A stretch of DNA of 64,000 bases from Lutimonas vermicola (GTDB taxonomy: Bacteria; Bacteroidota; Bacteroidia; Flavobacteriales; Flavobacteriaceae), in assembly GCF_038433205.1 (NCBI RefSeq), contig NZ_JBCDNA010000001.1:62001-126000 (forward strand). The letters are read 5' to 3'. The translations under genes and the position numbers were made by a program. The notes under the pieces were generated by a model. It was not told the origin of the DNA, ran no database searches, and was given only the letters and a program-made list of their open reading frames with translations. Every line of letters begins with the position of its first letter. The first letter of the stretch is position 1. Shown in pieces: positions 14,415-24,786 of the stretch.

Positions 14415-15446
14415 TTAAGAATTGATATCTAACCTTGAAGTCGCCACGGTATTTTCTGCTCCAAAATCCTTGTCCAAATATTTCAAATATCCAACGATTC
14501 CAATCATCGCGGCATTATCGGTGGTATATTCAAACTTCGGGATATAAGTGGTCCATCCCAATTGTGATTCCATGCTCTTTAAGGTGGACCTGATCTCTGA
14601 ATTGGCCGAAACACCACCTGCAATGGCTATGTGCCTGATGCCCGATATTTCTGCTGCCTTTTTTAATTTATTCATCAAAATTGTTACAATGCTGCGCTGT
14701 ACAGAAGCACATATATCATTGAGATTATTCTCGATAAAGGATGGATCTTTCTTTTGTTCCTTTTGTAAAAAATACAGGATTGAAGTTTTAAAACCACTAA
14801 AACTAAAATCCAGGGGCCTGGGTGTTTTGGGTTCTGAAAAAGAAAAAGCTTCAGGCTTGCCTTTTTTTGCATATTTGTCAATCAAAGGACCTCCGGGATA
14901 GGGAAGCCCAAGTAATTTTGCGGTTTTATCAAAGGCTTCTCCAACGGCATCGTCAATCGTTTCCCCCAATATTTCAAATGTGTCATAGGCGCTTACTTTG
15001 AGTATTTGGGTATGTCCGCCACTGATGGTCATGCAAAGAAATGGAAAAGGAGGAGGGCTCTGGGTTTCTTCGGCTATAAAATGAGCTAAAACATGGGCCT
15101 GCATATGATTTACTGGAATCAAAGGGATGTTCAATGCAATTGACAATGATTTTGCAAATGAAGTGCCTACGAGTAAAGATCCCATTAAACCCGGACCTTT
15201 TGTAAAGGCGATAGCCTGTAACTGTTCTTTTTCAATTCCGGCTGTTTTTAATGCCTGATCCACAACGGGTACAATATTCTGTTGATGAGCTCTGGAAGCC
15301 AGCTCGGGGACGACTCCGCCATAGGCTTCATGAATTTTTTGACCGGCAATAACATTAGACAGAACCTTGTTGTTTTCAAGGACTGCGGCTCCGGTGTCAT
15401 CACAGGATGACTCAATGGAAAGTATGTGAATAGTTTTTTTTTTCAT
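14415..15446 (-). CDS. tsaD: tRNA N6-adenosine threonylcarbamoyltransferase
   Basis: The 343-residue protein is the Kae1/TsaD ASKHA-fold enzyme that transfers threonylcarbamoyl from TC-AMP to A37 of ANN-decoding tRNAs. It opens ILSIESSCDDTGAAV. The metal-binding His motif HMQAHVLAH is at about 112-120, CMTISGGHTQI follows, and GGVSANSEIR lies near the C-terminus. Length is normal. It is transcribed divergently from tamB, a common order in Flavobacteriia. Confidence 0.96.
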   Translation of the reverse strand: MKKKTIHILSIESSCDDTGAAVLENNKVLSNVIAGQKIHEAYGGVVPELASRAHQQNIVPVVDQALKTAGIEKEQLQAIAFTKGPGLMGSLLVGTSFAKSLSIALNIPLIPVNHMQAHVLAHFIAEETQSPPPFPFLCMTISGGHTQILKVSAYDTFEILGETIDDAVGEAFDKTAKLLGLPYPGGPLIDKYAKKGKPEAFSFSEPKTPRPLDFSFSGFKTSILYFLQKEQKKDPSFIENNLNDICASVQRSIVTILMNKLKKAAEISGIRHIAIAGGVSANSEIRSTLKSMESQLGWTTYIPKFEYTTDNAAMIGIVGYLKYLDKDFGAENTVATSRLDINS

Positions 15447-15485
15447 GAGAAAAATTTAGGCACAAATATTGTACTTTTAAAAATG

Positions 15486-15493
15486 CAAATTTA
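15486..15493 (-). promoter_or_regulatory. Putative -7 element of tsaD
   Basis: On the minus strand TAAATTTG matches TAnnTTTG, about 40 bp upstream of the tsaD ATG. Confidence 0.45.
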
Positions 15494-15503
15494 GAAATAA
15501 ATA

Positions 15504-18500
15504 ATTATCAAGCGTTTTAAAAGAATAGCAATTCGTATCTTTTTGATCGGCAGTTTTATACTGGTGATGTTGAGTGTTATACTCTCGCTTTCCAGTGTTC
15601 AAACCTGGCTGGCTGTGTTTGTGACGAATAGAGTTAACGCGTCCTACGGAACCAGTATTCATATAGAGAAATTGGATCTTTCGACTATCAGAAATGTATC
15701 TTTAAAAAACGTCCTCATCAAAGATCATCATGCAGATACGCTCATTGCTGTCAATGAGCTGTCAACTTCAATATTGAATTACCGTCATATATTCGGGGGA
15801 GAACTTAATTTTGGAGATATATATCTTCAGAAAGGCGTATTCGTGCTGAAGACATATAAAGATGAAAAGCTCAATAATCTTTCTGTTTTTGTCAATAAAT
15901 TCCAGAATGATACGATTGAAAGTTCCAAGACATTCAAAATGTCTTCTTCAAAGATTAGCGTTAACAACGTTGATTTTATTTTGTTCGACAAAAATAAAAA
16001 GGAAGATGCTGTTGTCTCCTACAAGGAAATTCAGGGTGACTTTGAGCAATTTAATATTGTGGGATCAAATGTAAGTGCAAATGCCAGGGACATAAAAGTT
16101 ATCGAAAATCACGATATAGCTATAACAGGATTCAGTACAAATTTTAGTTATTCTGACACTAGAATGGAATTTCTGGAGTCAAGGCTCACCACTGATGGGT
16201 CTGAATTATTGGCGGATGTGGTTTTTAACTATAACAAAGGAGACCTCTCTGACTTTACCAATAAAGTGGAAATCGAAGCCGATTTTAAACAAGGGGATAT
16301 CGTGCTGTCTGATTTGAAAAAGTTTTACGGGCAGTTTGGGAAACATGATAAAATCCATTTTTCTGCGAAGGTAAATGGTACCATCAATGACTTTGTTGTT
16401 GAGGATATAGCCCTGGAGTCAGACAGGCATTCTTCTCTTAGGGGGGATGTTCACCTGCAAAACATACTTGATCGCGATCACTTCAAATTAACCGGAGATA
16501 TTAAAGAAATTAGTTCAAATTATGATCATTTGATCAATTTGCTTCCTGATTTATTAGGTGCCAAGATCCCGAAGGCACTTGAAAAAATCGGTTATTTTTC
16601 AAGTAGTGGCAAAGTGGCTGTTACGCGTTCATCAGTTGAAATTAAATTGAGAACCATAGCACAGATGGGAATGTCGGATGTGGATTTGAACCTCAAAGAT
16701 ATTGATAAGGGCGACCTGGCCTCTTATAAGGGCAAGATAGAACTGGTTGACTTCAAACTTGGTGAATTCGTAAAGGATACTTTGATTGGAGATTTTTCGA
16801 TGGTTGGTGAGGTAGAAGGGCAGGGTTTTTCAATCGACAAGATTAGTATAGGTGTAAAAGGACATATTTCAAAACATCAATACAAGGGGTATACCTATAC
16901 TAATATAGATATAAACGGGGTGCTTCGGGATAAAGAATTTGATGGTGTTTTAAGCGTGAATGACCCTAATATCAAGTTGGAATTCAAGGGGCTTGCTGAA
17001 CTTTCTGAAATCAAAAAATTCAACTTCAAGGCAGATATAGCCCACGCTGATTTTGTAAAGCTGAATTTATTCACAAGGGACGAAAAATCAATACTTAAGG
17101 GTAGTATTGAAATGGATCTAACCGGAAGCAGCCTTGACAATATAGAAGGCGTATTGAGTTTTAAAGACGCTTCTTATTCTAATCAGAATGATGATTATTA
17201 TTTTAAGGATTTTACCATCACATCAGAGAACAGGGATACGATAAGGGAAGTAAAGGTAAATTCAACGGATATTGTCAACGGTTTTATCAAAGGAAATTTC
17301 AGTTACCGTCAATTGAAAAAACTTGGAATGAATTCTTTGGGGAGTTTGTTTATGAATTACGAGAAGGAGAAGGTAACTCCCGGTCAATTCCTTGATTTTC
17401 GATTTAATATACACAGCAAAATTGTAGACGTATTTTTTCCGGATCTGATTTTAAGCCCTGATTCGTTTATCAGGGGAGCCATTGATTCTGATGAGGATAT
17501 TTTCAATCTTACTGTCAAGTCACCAAAAATCGAAGCTTTTGATTATGTAGTTGATGGAATCAATTTACAGGTTGATAACAAAAACCCCTTGTTTAATACA
17601 CTTTTGAGTATAGATGAAATAGATTCAAAATATTATAACCTTTCTGAGATCAATCTGGTCAATGTCATGTTAAATGATACCTTGTTTATGAGGGCTGATA
17701 TGATTGGCGGAAGGGAAAAGAAAGAAAATTATGCATTAAGCTTTTATCACACCTTCAATGAAAACAATCAATCGGTCTGGGGGATGAAAAAGTCAGAAAT
17801 TAACTTTAAAGAGAATACCTGGTACATCAATCCGGAGAATAACGACCAAAACAAGGTCGTGTATGACAAAGATATTATGACCTATGCTATTGATAATTTT
17901 AATATGATTACAGGGAATCAGGAAGTTCATTTGGCCGGATTGATCACCGCGGACCAAGAAAAGAATATAGACCTGAGGCTAAGTAATGTAAACCTGGAAG
18001 ACATTACTCCTTCTATAGACAGCGTAGCAATTGATGGCAAAGTTAATGGCTCCATCAATTTGAGAACCATAAATAAGAAAACCTTGCCAATTGCCGACCT
18101 GACCATCAATTATTTCAGCATTAATGATGATTATTACGGTGATCTTAATTTTAAAGCTGCTTCTGATCAGAATATTCGAAATTACACCTTTGATCTGACT
18201 TTGATCAATAGTGATCTTAAGACCTTTCAGTCGCAGGGAGCGATCGATCTAAGTGGTGCGGAACCAACCATTTTAGCGTCGGTGAATTTAGACAGGTTCA
18301 GAATCAATGGCTTTAGTCCTTTGGGTAAAAATGTTTTGACAAATATCAGGGGTTATGCAAGTGGAGAAGCCATGTTAACAGGTAATTTGGCCAATCCTGA
18401 TATTGGCGGGGAAATTACGCTGGTAGAATCTGGACTGGAACTGCCGTATCTGAATGTAAACTATGATTTTGACGGTGAGTCGGTGGTTAAACTTTATGAT

Positions 18501-19973
18501 CACACCTTTAATTTTCAGTCTTTTAACGTGGTTGACCGCGCTAAAAAAACAAGAGGTATTATTGACGGAACTATTACGCATACCGAATTTAAGAAGTGGC
18601 AGCTCGACTTGGCCCTGACAACAAATAATTTATTGGTACTCAATACTGAGGACAAAGATGGAGCCTTGTATTACGGTACCGGTTTCCTTAGTGGCAGTAC
18701 CACTTTAAAAGGCTATACAGATGATCTTGAAATCAATGTAAACGGAACCACAAATCCCGGAACTGAATTTATTGTTCCTTTGGGCAACGTAAGTACCGTA
18801 AATAGTTCAAAATTGATACACTTTGAGAATTTCGAGCCTGAGGAAGGTGAGGAAAGAAAGGAAATTGTATTTGAAAAATTAAAGGGACTCAGTTTAAATT
18901 TCAGGCTGAAAGTTACCAGGGATGCCCTGGCGCAGATTGTTTTAGACAAGGCTACCGGAAGTGTTCTCAGAGGTTCGGGAGATGGTGATCTAACCTTGAA
19001 TATTGATACGAACGGAAAATTCGAAATGTATGGAAACCTTGTTGTTGATAACGGAGAGTATCAGTTTAAAAATATAGTCAACAAGAATTTTGAGGTGCAA
19101 AAAGGAGGCACCATTGTTTGGGACGGGAATCCGTATGACGCTCAAGTAAATATCACTGCCATCAATTATACCAGGGCAAATCCTTCGGTACTGCTGGATG
19201 AAATTGCCAGTTCCAGAAAAATTGATGTTGAACTATATACCAAGATTACGGGAAACCTGTCTGCTCCCAATTTCAATTTTGACGTAAAAATTCCCAATGC
19301 GAGTTCAGTGGTGGCCAGTGAACTTGATTTCAAGTTGAGAAACGAGGATGATAAACTAACCCAGTTCTTTTCTCTTTTGGCCACAGGTGCATTCGCCAGG
19401 ACAGAGAACAAAAGAACAAATTTTGACGGCAATGCAGCCATTGCAGGAACACTGGCTCAAAAGGCATCCCAGCTTCTTTCGAATATGCTCGAAAGTGAGA
19501 ATGAAAATTTTGAAGTGGGCGTAACCTACGATATAGGAACTGACAATAGTGTTCAGGATGTTACCACCGATGATCAGCTCGGCTTGGAAGTTTCTGGTAG
19601 AATTGCGGATAAAGTAGTCGTGAGTGGAAAGGTCGGTGTTCCGGTAGGTTCCAATACGAATTCGAATGTCATTGGTGAGGTCGAAGTAAAAGTGCCATTG
19701 AACCGCACAGAAACATTCCAGGCAAAATTTTACAACAGACAAAATGAGATCCAGTTTGATGTGATCGAAGGGGAAGGATATACTCAGGGAATTGGAATTT
19801 CCTATCGTTTCGATTTCAATGATGCGGAAGAATTTGTAGAAAAACTCGGTTTGAAGAAAACTGATGAAGAAAAGGAAATGACTAAAGGTCAAAGAGACAG
19901 TGTACGGGCAGTTAAGAAAATTGTCAGGCAAGAAGAAAAGGAGGAAAAAGCGGGTAGTCCAAAGTTGGAATAA
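15504..19973 (+). CDS. tamB: Translocation and assembly module protein TamB
   Basis: This very large AsmA/TamB-like protein (about 1,490 aa) has one N-terminal anchor and a long beta-rich periplasmic body ending in the TamB (DUF490) domain (roughly the last 400 residues). It is inferred to bridge the inner and outer membranes in outer-membrane protein assembly or lipid transport. The start is uncertain. The first standard start is TTG at 15543, but that would cut off the basic sequence KRFKRIAIR expected before the anchor. This is encoded in frame from about 15501 with only ATA, ATT or ATC available as initiators. I set the start at the ATT (15504). The tail after residue 1440 is lysine/glutamate-rich. 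Confidence 0.9.
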   Translation: MIKRFKRIAIRIFLIGSFILVMLSVILSLSSVQTWLAVFVTNRVNASYGTSIHIEKLDLSTIRNVSLKNVLIKDHHADTLIAVNELSTSILNYRHIFGGELNFGDIYLQKGVFVLKTYKDEKLNNLSVFVNKFQNDTIESSKTFKMSSSKISVNNVDFILFDKNKKEDAVVSYKEIQGDFEQFNIVGSNVSANARDIKVIENHDIAITGFSTNFSYSDTRMEFLESRLTTDGSELLADVVFNYNKGDLSDFTNKVEIEADFKQGDIVLSDLKKFYGQFGKHDKIHFSAKVNGTINDFVVEDIALESDRHSSLRGDVHLQNILDRDHFKLTGDIKEISSNYDHLINLLPDLLGAKIPKALEKIGYFSSSGKVAVTRSSVEIKLRTIAQMGMSDVDLNLKDIDKGDLASYKGKIELVDFKLGEFVKDTLIGDFSMVGEVEGQGFSIDKISIGVKGHISKHQYKGYTYTNIDINGVLRDKEFDGVLSVNDPNIKLEFKGLAELSEIKKFNFKADIAHADFVKLNLFTRDEKSILKGSIEMDLTGSSLDNIEGVLSFKDASYSNQNDDYYFKDFTITSENRDTIREVKVNSTDIVNGFIKGNFSYRQLKKLGMNSLGSLFMNYEKEKVTPGQFLDFRFNIHSKIVDVFFPDLILSPDSFIRGAIDSDEDIFNLTVKSPKIEAFDYVVDGINLQVDNKNPLFNTLLSIDEIDSKYYNLSEINLVNVMLNDTLFMRADMIGGREKKENYALSFYHTFNENNQSVWGMKKSEINFKENTWYINPENNDQNKVVYDKDIMTYAIDNFNMITGNQEVHLAGLITADQEKNIDLRLSNVNLEDITPSIDSVAIDGKVNGSINLRTINKKTLPIADLTINYFSINDDYYGDLNFKAASDQNIRNYTFDLTLINSDLKTFQSQGAIDLSGAEPTILASVNLDRFRINGFSPLGKNVLTNIRGYASGEAMLTGNLANPDIGGEITLVESGLELPYLNVNYDFDGESVVKLYDHTFNFQSFNVVDRAKKTRGIIDGTITHTEFKKWQLDLALTTNNLLVLNTEDKDGALYYGTGFLSGSTTLKGYTDDLEINVNGTTNPGTEFIVPLGNVSTVNSSKLIHFENFEPEEGEERKEIVFEKLKGLSLNFRLKVTRDALAQIVLDKATGSVLRGSGDGDLTLNIDTNGKFEMYGNLVVDNGEYQFKNIVNKNFEVQKGGTIVWDGNPYDAQVNITAINYTRANPSVLLDEIASSRKIDVELYTKITGNLSAPNFNFDVKIPNASSVVASELDFKLRNEDDKLTQFFSLLATGAFARTENKRTNFDGNAAIAGTLAQKASQLLSNMLESENENFEVGVTYDIGTDNSVQDVTTDDQLGLEVSGRIADKVVVSGKVGVPVGSNTNSNVIGEVEVKVPLNRTETFQAKFYNRQNEIQFDVIEGEGYTQGIGISYRFDFNDAEEFVEKLGLKKTDEEKEMTKGQRDSVRAVKKIVRQEEKEEKAGSPKLE

Positions 19974-20146
19974 ACCATTTTACCATAAGTTGAATCTCAT
20001 CTTACCCTGCCTTAATTTTGTCATCTATCTAAGGATTTTTGTTTTTTATAGAAAAATAAGTCAACTGTAGATAATTAAATCTTATTTTTATTTCAGAATT
20101 TTCCCCATCGATCAAAATAATTAACAGTTACCTTAAAACCCAGGAT

Positions 20147-21448
20147 ATGTCTAAATCATCTTCTTTTGTGCCCTTAATGATCATTGCAGCCTTATTTTTT
20201 ATTTTTGGATTTGTAACATGGATCAATGGAGCACTAATTCCTTTTATGAAAACCATTAATGAGCTAACCGCTGCCCAATCATATTTGGTAGCTTCAGCCT
20301 CATATATTTCGTTTGTGGTAATGGCTTTACCCTCTTCTGCAATCCTGGCTAAAACAGGCTATAGAAAAGGAATGTCAATTGGTTTATTTGTTATGGCAAT
20401 AGGGGCCCTTGTTTTCATTCCTGCTGCAAATGCAAGAACCTACTGGTTGTTTTTACTTGGTATTTTTATACAGGGAGCGGGAATGACGCTTTTGCAAACT
20501 GCTGCAAATCCATATGTAACGATCCTTGGGCCCATTGAAAGTGCGGCCAAAAGAATTTCGGTTATGGGTATTGCCAATAAAGTTGCAGGCGCACTTGGTT
20601 CGTTGATATTTGGAGCCCTTTTACTCTCTGGAATCGATGAGGTCAACGAAAAACTGAAAACGGTTAGTGGTGAGGAAAAAAATCAATTGCTGGACACCAT
20701 GGCCGATAGCGTATTTGTGCCTTATCTGGTTATGGCTGTCGTTTTGATGATTCTTGGATTTATGATTCGCAAGGCACCTTTGCCCCATGTTGAAGCGACT
20801 CCCATAAAGGATGAAGTTAAAGGAAAATCGGCAAAAACCAGTATTTTCCAGTTCCCTCAATTGATTTTAGGTGTCATCGCCTTGTTTATGTACGTCGGGG
20901 TTGAAGTTATTGCAGGAGATTCGATCATTGCTTATGGCCTGTCACTCGGAATGCCGGTTTCAGAGGCCAAATGGTTTACTACATTTACTTTATTTGCCAT
21001 GGTTGGGACATATGGCCTGGGAGTTATCCTTATCCCCAAATATATGAGTCAGACAACTGCTTTGAAATTAAGCGGAATACTTGGTATCGTGCTTAGTTTG
21101 GTGATTGTCAACACCTCTGGTTTTAATTCTGTTTTGCTCGTGGCATCTTTGGGTATTGCAAATGCCCTTGTATGGCCTGCTATCTGGCCTCTGGCCATCG
21201 ACGGTCTGGGGAAATTCACTAAAACAGGAGCTGCTTTTCTTATCATGGCTATTTCAGGAGGCGCTATTCTCACGCCATTATACGGAAAACTGGTTGACTA
21301 TTTAAAGGAAGTTTATTTGGCTGATGGAATGGAGGAAGTGGTTGCCACAGCTCATTCGGCCAATCAAGGTTACTGGATATTGCTTCCTGCCTATATCATT
21401 ATCTTTCTTTATGCTTTTAAAGGCCATAAGATCAAATCCTGGAGTTAA
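20147..21448 (+). CDS. Sugar MFS transporter, FucP/NagP-like
   Basis: The 433-residue protein has about 12 membrane segments and fits the fucose/glucose-galactose permease branch of the major facilitator superfamily. Supporting motifs are FFIFGFVTWINGALIP in the first segment and LQTAANPYV in a later one. Proton-coupled uptake of a hexose or amino sugar is expected. The sodium symporter and murQ that follow 180 bp downstream suggest an amino-sugar theme (GlcNAc or MurNAc), but a hairpin lies between them, so cotranscription is not assured. Confidence 0.85.
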   Translation: MSKSSSFVPLMIIAALFFIFGFVTWINGALIPFMKTINELTAAQSYLVASASYISFVVMALPSSAILAKTGYRKGMSIGLFVMAIGALVFIPAANARTYWLFLLGIFIQGAGMTLLQTAANPYVTILGPIESAAKRISVMGIANKVAGALGSLIFGALLLSGIDEVNEKLKTVSGEEKNQLLDTMADSVFVPYLVMAVVLMILGFMIRKAPLPHVEATPIKDEVKGKSAKTSIFQFPQLILGVIALFMYVGVEVIAGDSIIAYGLSLGMPVSEAKWFTTFTLFAMVGTYGLGVILIPKYMSQTTALKLSGILGIVLSLVIVNTSGFNSVLLVASLGIANALVWPAIWPLAIDGLGKFTKTGAAFLIMAISGGAILTPLYGKLVDYLKEVYLADGMEEVVATAHSANQGYWILLPAYIIIFLYAFKGHKIKSWS

Positions 21449-21513
21449 AAAGGATTTTTAATTTTTTTTTCTATTGAAATCCACACAAATTTCAATCTTT
21501 TGTTTGAGTAAGT

Positions 21514-21552
21514 ATAGCAAAGGGAGTAGCCTGAGAAACTGCTCCCTGCTAT
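21514..21552 (+). terminator. Hairpin after the MFS gene
   Basis: ATAGCAAAGGGAGTAG and CTGCTCCCTGCTAT pair with a 2-nt bulge and a short loop. A T-rich stretch follows at some distance. It may be a terminator or an attenuator-like structure for the downstream genes. Confidence 0.5.
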
Positions 21553-21631
21553 ATGTTTTGAAATAATGGCTTTTTTATTTTTATATCACGAAGGGGGAAC
21601 CTATTTTTGAAGGATAACACATCTATTCATA

Positions 21632-23092
21632 TTGAGCACTTTTTTAATATTTAGCATTATCGCTTTGTACTTCGGCCTTATTATGGCCATATCCTATTTT
21701 ACTTCAAGAAACAGAAGTGATGAATCATTTTTTACGGGCGACCGTCAATCTCCCTGGTTTCTTGTAGCATTTGGGATGGTAGGGGCCGCACTTTCGGGAG
21801 TGACCTTTGTTTCCGTGCCGGGAATGGTGGGTAACAACAACTTCTATTTTTTTCAATTTATTTTGGGGAACGTCGTAGGCTATCTTTTTATAACCTTTGT
21901 GCTCATTCCCCTGTATTATCGTTTAAAACTGGTCTCCATCTATGGTTATTTAAATGACAGGTTTGGCAACAGTACTTACAAAACGGGGTCTTTATTTTTT
22001 CTTGTTTCTCAATCATTTGGCGCATCTCTCAGACTGTTATTGGCAGCTAAGATTTTGCAATTCGCTTTTTTTGATAAATTACAAATTCCATTTTTTGTGA
22101 CTGTAGTGATTATTTTGATGCTGGTGTGGCTCTATACGAACAAGTCTGGAATCAAGACCATAGTCTGGACAGATACCATGCAGACCTTCTTTTTGATAAT
22201 GGCTGCCGTGGTTACCATTTATTCAATTACAACCACCATGGGCCTGACCATGGGCGAGTCGGTTACCAAAGTGGTTGAACATAAATATTTCAAAGTTTTT
22301 AACTGGGAGCATAAATCGGGAAATAATTTTTTTAAACAGTTTATGGCAGGGGTCCTGATAGCCATTGCGATGATGGGGTTAGACCAAAATATGATGCAAA
22401 AGACGCTCACCTGTAAAAACAGATGGGATGCCCAGAAAAACACCCTTACGTTTAGTTTGATCCTTGCCTTGACCCAATTTTTGTTTTTAGGCCTTGGAAT
22501 ATTGTTATATATATATGCTGATAGTATTCAGGTGTTGCTGCCAAAAGGGGAGCAAGGCCAATTTCTGGATACCGATACATTATTCCCTAACCTGGCCATA
22601 AATCATTTAGGGCTTGTGGCCGGAGTGAGTTTTTTACTGGGGATTATTGCCGCTTCTTTTTCGAGTGTCGATTCGGCCTTAACCGCACTAACAACTTCGT
22701 TTACTTATGATTTTCTGGATATTTCCAAAAAATCCAGCAAGGAGAAGAAAAGAATGAAAAATCAGGTTCTTTTTGGTTTTTCGGTGGTGGTCTTTATAAT
22801 CATCATGATTTTTTCGGGGAGTAGAGGAGATATTATTTCGATTATATTCAACGTTGCCGGATATACATATGGCCCGCTGCTCGGCTTGTATTTGCTTGGT
22901 ATGTTTTCATCGGTAGCGGTCAAGGATAAATGGGTGCCGTTAATCTGTATTGTGTCCCCCGTATTAACGTACTTACTGAGCATTTACCTTAAAAAAAGAT
23001 TTAATTTTGATTTTGGATTTATCAGTATAGCGGTAAACGGATTATTTACGATATTGGGATTACTAATGATCAAACAAAAAAAGCAACTATGA
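21632..23092 (+). CDS. Sodium:solute symporter (SSS family)
   Basis: The 486-residue protein has about 13 membrane segments and a typical SSS opening (YFTSRNRSDESFFTGDRQ, then GMVGAALSGVTFVSVPG). The reading starts at a TTG codon; no ATG lies close enough upstream and the N-terminus aligns in form with family members, so TTG is accepted. Its last 4 bases overlap the murQ start (ATGA), which indicates translational coupling. I infer sodium-driven uptake of N-acetylmuramic acid or a related muropeptide sugar; the family itself covers sugars, amino acids and sialic acid. Confidence 0.88.
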   Translation: MSTFLIFSIIALYFGLIMAISYFTSRNRSDESFFTGDRQSPWFLVAFGMVGAALSGVTFVSVPGMVGNNNFYFFQFILGNVVGYLFITFVLIPLYYRLKLVSIYGYLNDRFGNSTYKTGSLFFLVSQSFGASLRLLLAAKILQFAFFDKLQIPFFVTVVIILMLVWLYTNKSGIKTIVWTDTMQTFFLIMAAVVTIYSITTTMGLTMGESVTKVVEHKYFKVFNWEHKSGNNFFKQFMAGVLIAIAMMGLDQNMMQKTLTCKNRWDAQKNTLTFSLILALTQFLFLGLGILLYIYADSIQVLLPKGEQGQFLDTDTLFPNLAINHLGLVAGVSFLLGIIAASFSSVDSALTALTTSFTYDFLDISKKSSKEKKRMKNQVLFGFSVVVFIIIMIFSGSRGDIISIIFNVAGYTYGPLLGLYLLGMFSSVAVKDKWVPLICIVSPVLTYLLSIYLKKRFNFDFGFISIAVNGLFTILGLLMIKQKKQL

Positions 23093-23910
23093 TTTCCGGA
23101 TCCACAACAGAACAATCTTCTTACTATGACAACCTGGAAGACATGAGCGTCAAGGACCTGCTTGTCAATATGAATAATGAAGACAAGAAAGTGGCAATTG
23201 CCGTAGAACAATCTATTCCGCAAATAGAACCTTTGGTCCTGGAGATTGTAAAACGATTTAAAAAAGGGGGGAGGCTTTTCTATATCGGCGCAGGTACGAG
23301 TGGAAGGCTGGGTGTTTTGGACGCATCTGAATGTCCTCCAACTTATGGTGTTCCAGACCATTGGGTTATTGGCCTGATAGCTGGAGGTGACGGAGCTTTG
23401 CGAAAAGCCGTTGAAAATGCCGAGGATGATTTTGAACAGGCCTGGAAAGATCTTGAAGCTTATGACATTAATTCAACAGATGTGCTTATTGGAATAGCCG
23501 CATCCGGAAGGACCCCTTACGTAATTGGCGGTTTGCGAGAGGCGAATAAAAACGGTATTCTTACCGGATGTGTAACATGCAATAAGGGCTCACAGGTTGC
23601 CATTGAAGCAAATTATCCTGTTGAGGTTGTCGTTGGATCTGAATTTGTCACCGGAAGCACCAGAATGAAATCGGGCACTGCTCAAAAACTGGTATTAAAC
23701 ATGATCTCTACTTCTGTAATGGTCAAACTGGGTAGGGTTAAAGGAAATAAAATGGTTGATATGCAATTGACCAATGAGAAACTCGTCCAGAGAGGAACAA
23801 TGATGGTGGCGGATGCCTTACAAATCGACAAGGCTCTGGCAAAGACCTTGTTATTAAAGCATGAAAGTGTGAGGTCGGCCATTGAACATTATCGACGAGA
23901 AAAAAAATAG
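23089..23910 (+). CDS. murQ: N-acetylmuramic acid 6-phosphate etherase
   Basis: The 273-residue SIS-domain protein cleaves the lactyl ether of MurNAc-6-phosphate to give GlcNAc-6-phosphate and lactate in cell-wall recycling. Marks include GAGTSGRLGVLDASECPPTY and VTGSTRMKSGTAQK. It is slightly shorter than the 298-residue E. coli enzyme. The start overlaps the SSS symporter gene, linking uptake to catabolism. No MurNAc kinase (anmK or PTS) is in the window, so phosphorylation must be encoded elsewhere. Confidence 0.94.
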   Translation: MISGSTTEQSSYYDNLEDMSVKDLLVNMNNEDKKVAIAVEQSIPQIEPLVLEIVKRFKKGGRLFYIGAGTSGRLGVLDASECPPTYGVPDHWVIGLIAGGDGALRKAVENAEDDFEQAWKDLEAYDINSTDVLIGIAASGRTPYVIGGLREANKNGILTGCVTCNKGSQVAIEANYPVEVVVGSEFVTGSTRMKSGTAQKLVLNMISTSVMVKLGRVKGNKMVDMQLTNEKLVQRGTMMVADALQIDKALAKTLLLKHESVRSAIEHYRREKK

Positions 23911-23982
23911 AAGAAAAGCACTAAAAAATATCTCCTGGCGTGATCAGCTATTGACCCCCAGTGAAGGTTTATAACACACAAG

Positions 23983-24735
23983 ATGTCAAAAATAGAAAAG
24001 AGATTTGGTTTATTGGGAAAGGATATTTCCTATTCATTTTCGAAAAAATATTTTACTGAAAAATTCGCCGCTCTTGGCCTGAAACATTATGAATATGTAA
24101 ATTACGATTTACGGAAAATTGAAGATTTTAAAAGTAAGGTGATGAAGGATCTCGATATTTTAGGCGGACTCAATGTGACCATTCCTTATAAAGAGAGTAT
24201 CATTCCTTTTCTCGATGAGATTGATGAGGAAGCACGAAGTATTGCAGCGGTCAATACAATTAAGATTCTTGATGATAAAAGGCTCAAAGGGTTTAATACC
24301 GACGCTTATGGATTTGAAACCTCTCTTAAGTCCTGTTGGAGAGGTAATGAAAAAGGCGCCTTGATTCTTGGAACCGGAGGAGCTTCGAAGGCTGTAGCCC
24401 ATGTATTGCGTAAACTGGGGATTTCTTTTTTGTTTGTTTCACGAAGCAAAAGGTCTGAGGATATGATCAGTTATCAGGATATAGATAGCATGATGATGCA
24501 GGAGCATGAAATCATCATTAATTGCAGCCCTGTAGGTACATTTCCCGAGATTGATGCCAAGCCTGACCTGCCTTATGAGTTTCTTACGAGCAAACATTTG
24601 TTGTATGATTTGATCTATAATCCCGAAAAGACTGCATTTCTTAAAATGGGTGAAAAAGCCGGTGCCATTATTTCAAATGGCAGTTCTATGTTGGCTTTTC
24701 AAGCCGACAGGTCATGGGCTATTTGGAATTCTTAG
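23983..24735 (+). CDS. aroE: Shikimate dehydrogenase
   Basis: The 250-residue protein reduces 3-dehydroshikimate with NADPH in aromatic amino-acid synthesis. Visible are LLGKDISYSFSKKYF (substrate-binding serines), the catalytic lysine in NVTIPYKESI, NTDAYGF with the second catalytic Asp, and the nucleotide loop GTGGASKAV. It follows murQ by 72 bp and may be cotranscribed. Confidence 0.94.
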   Translation: MSKIEKRFGLLGKDISYSFSKKYFTEKFAALGLKHYEYVNYDLRKIEDFKSKVMKDLDILGGLNVTIPYKESIIPFLDEIDEEARSIAAVNTIKILDDKRLKGFNTDAYGFETSLKSCWRGNEKGALILGTGGASKAVAHVLRKLGISFLFVSRSKRSEDMISYQDIDSMMMQEHEIIINCSPVGTFPEIDAKPDLPYEFLTSKHLLYDLIYNPEKTAFLKMGEKAGAIISNGSSMLAFQADRSWAIWNS

Positions 24736-24786
24736 TACTTGCTGAAGGATGTGATCTAAAAAAATAAACACATCTTATTTTTAACA

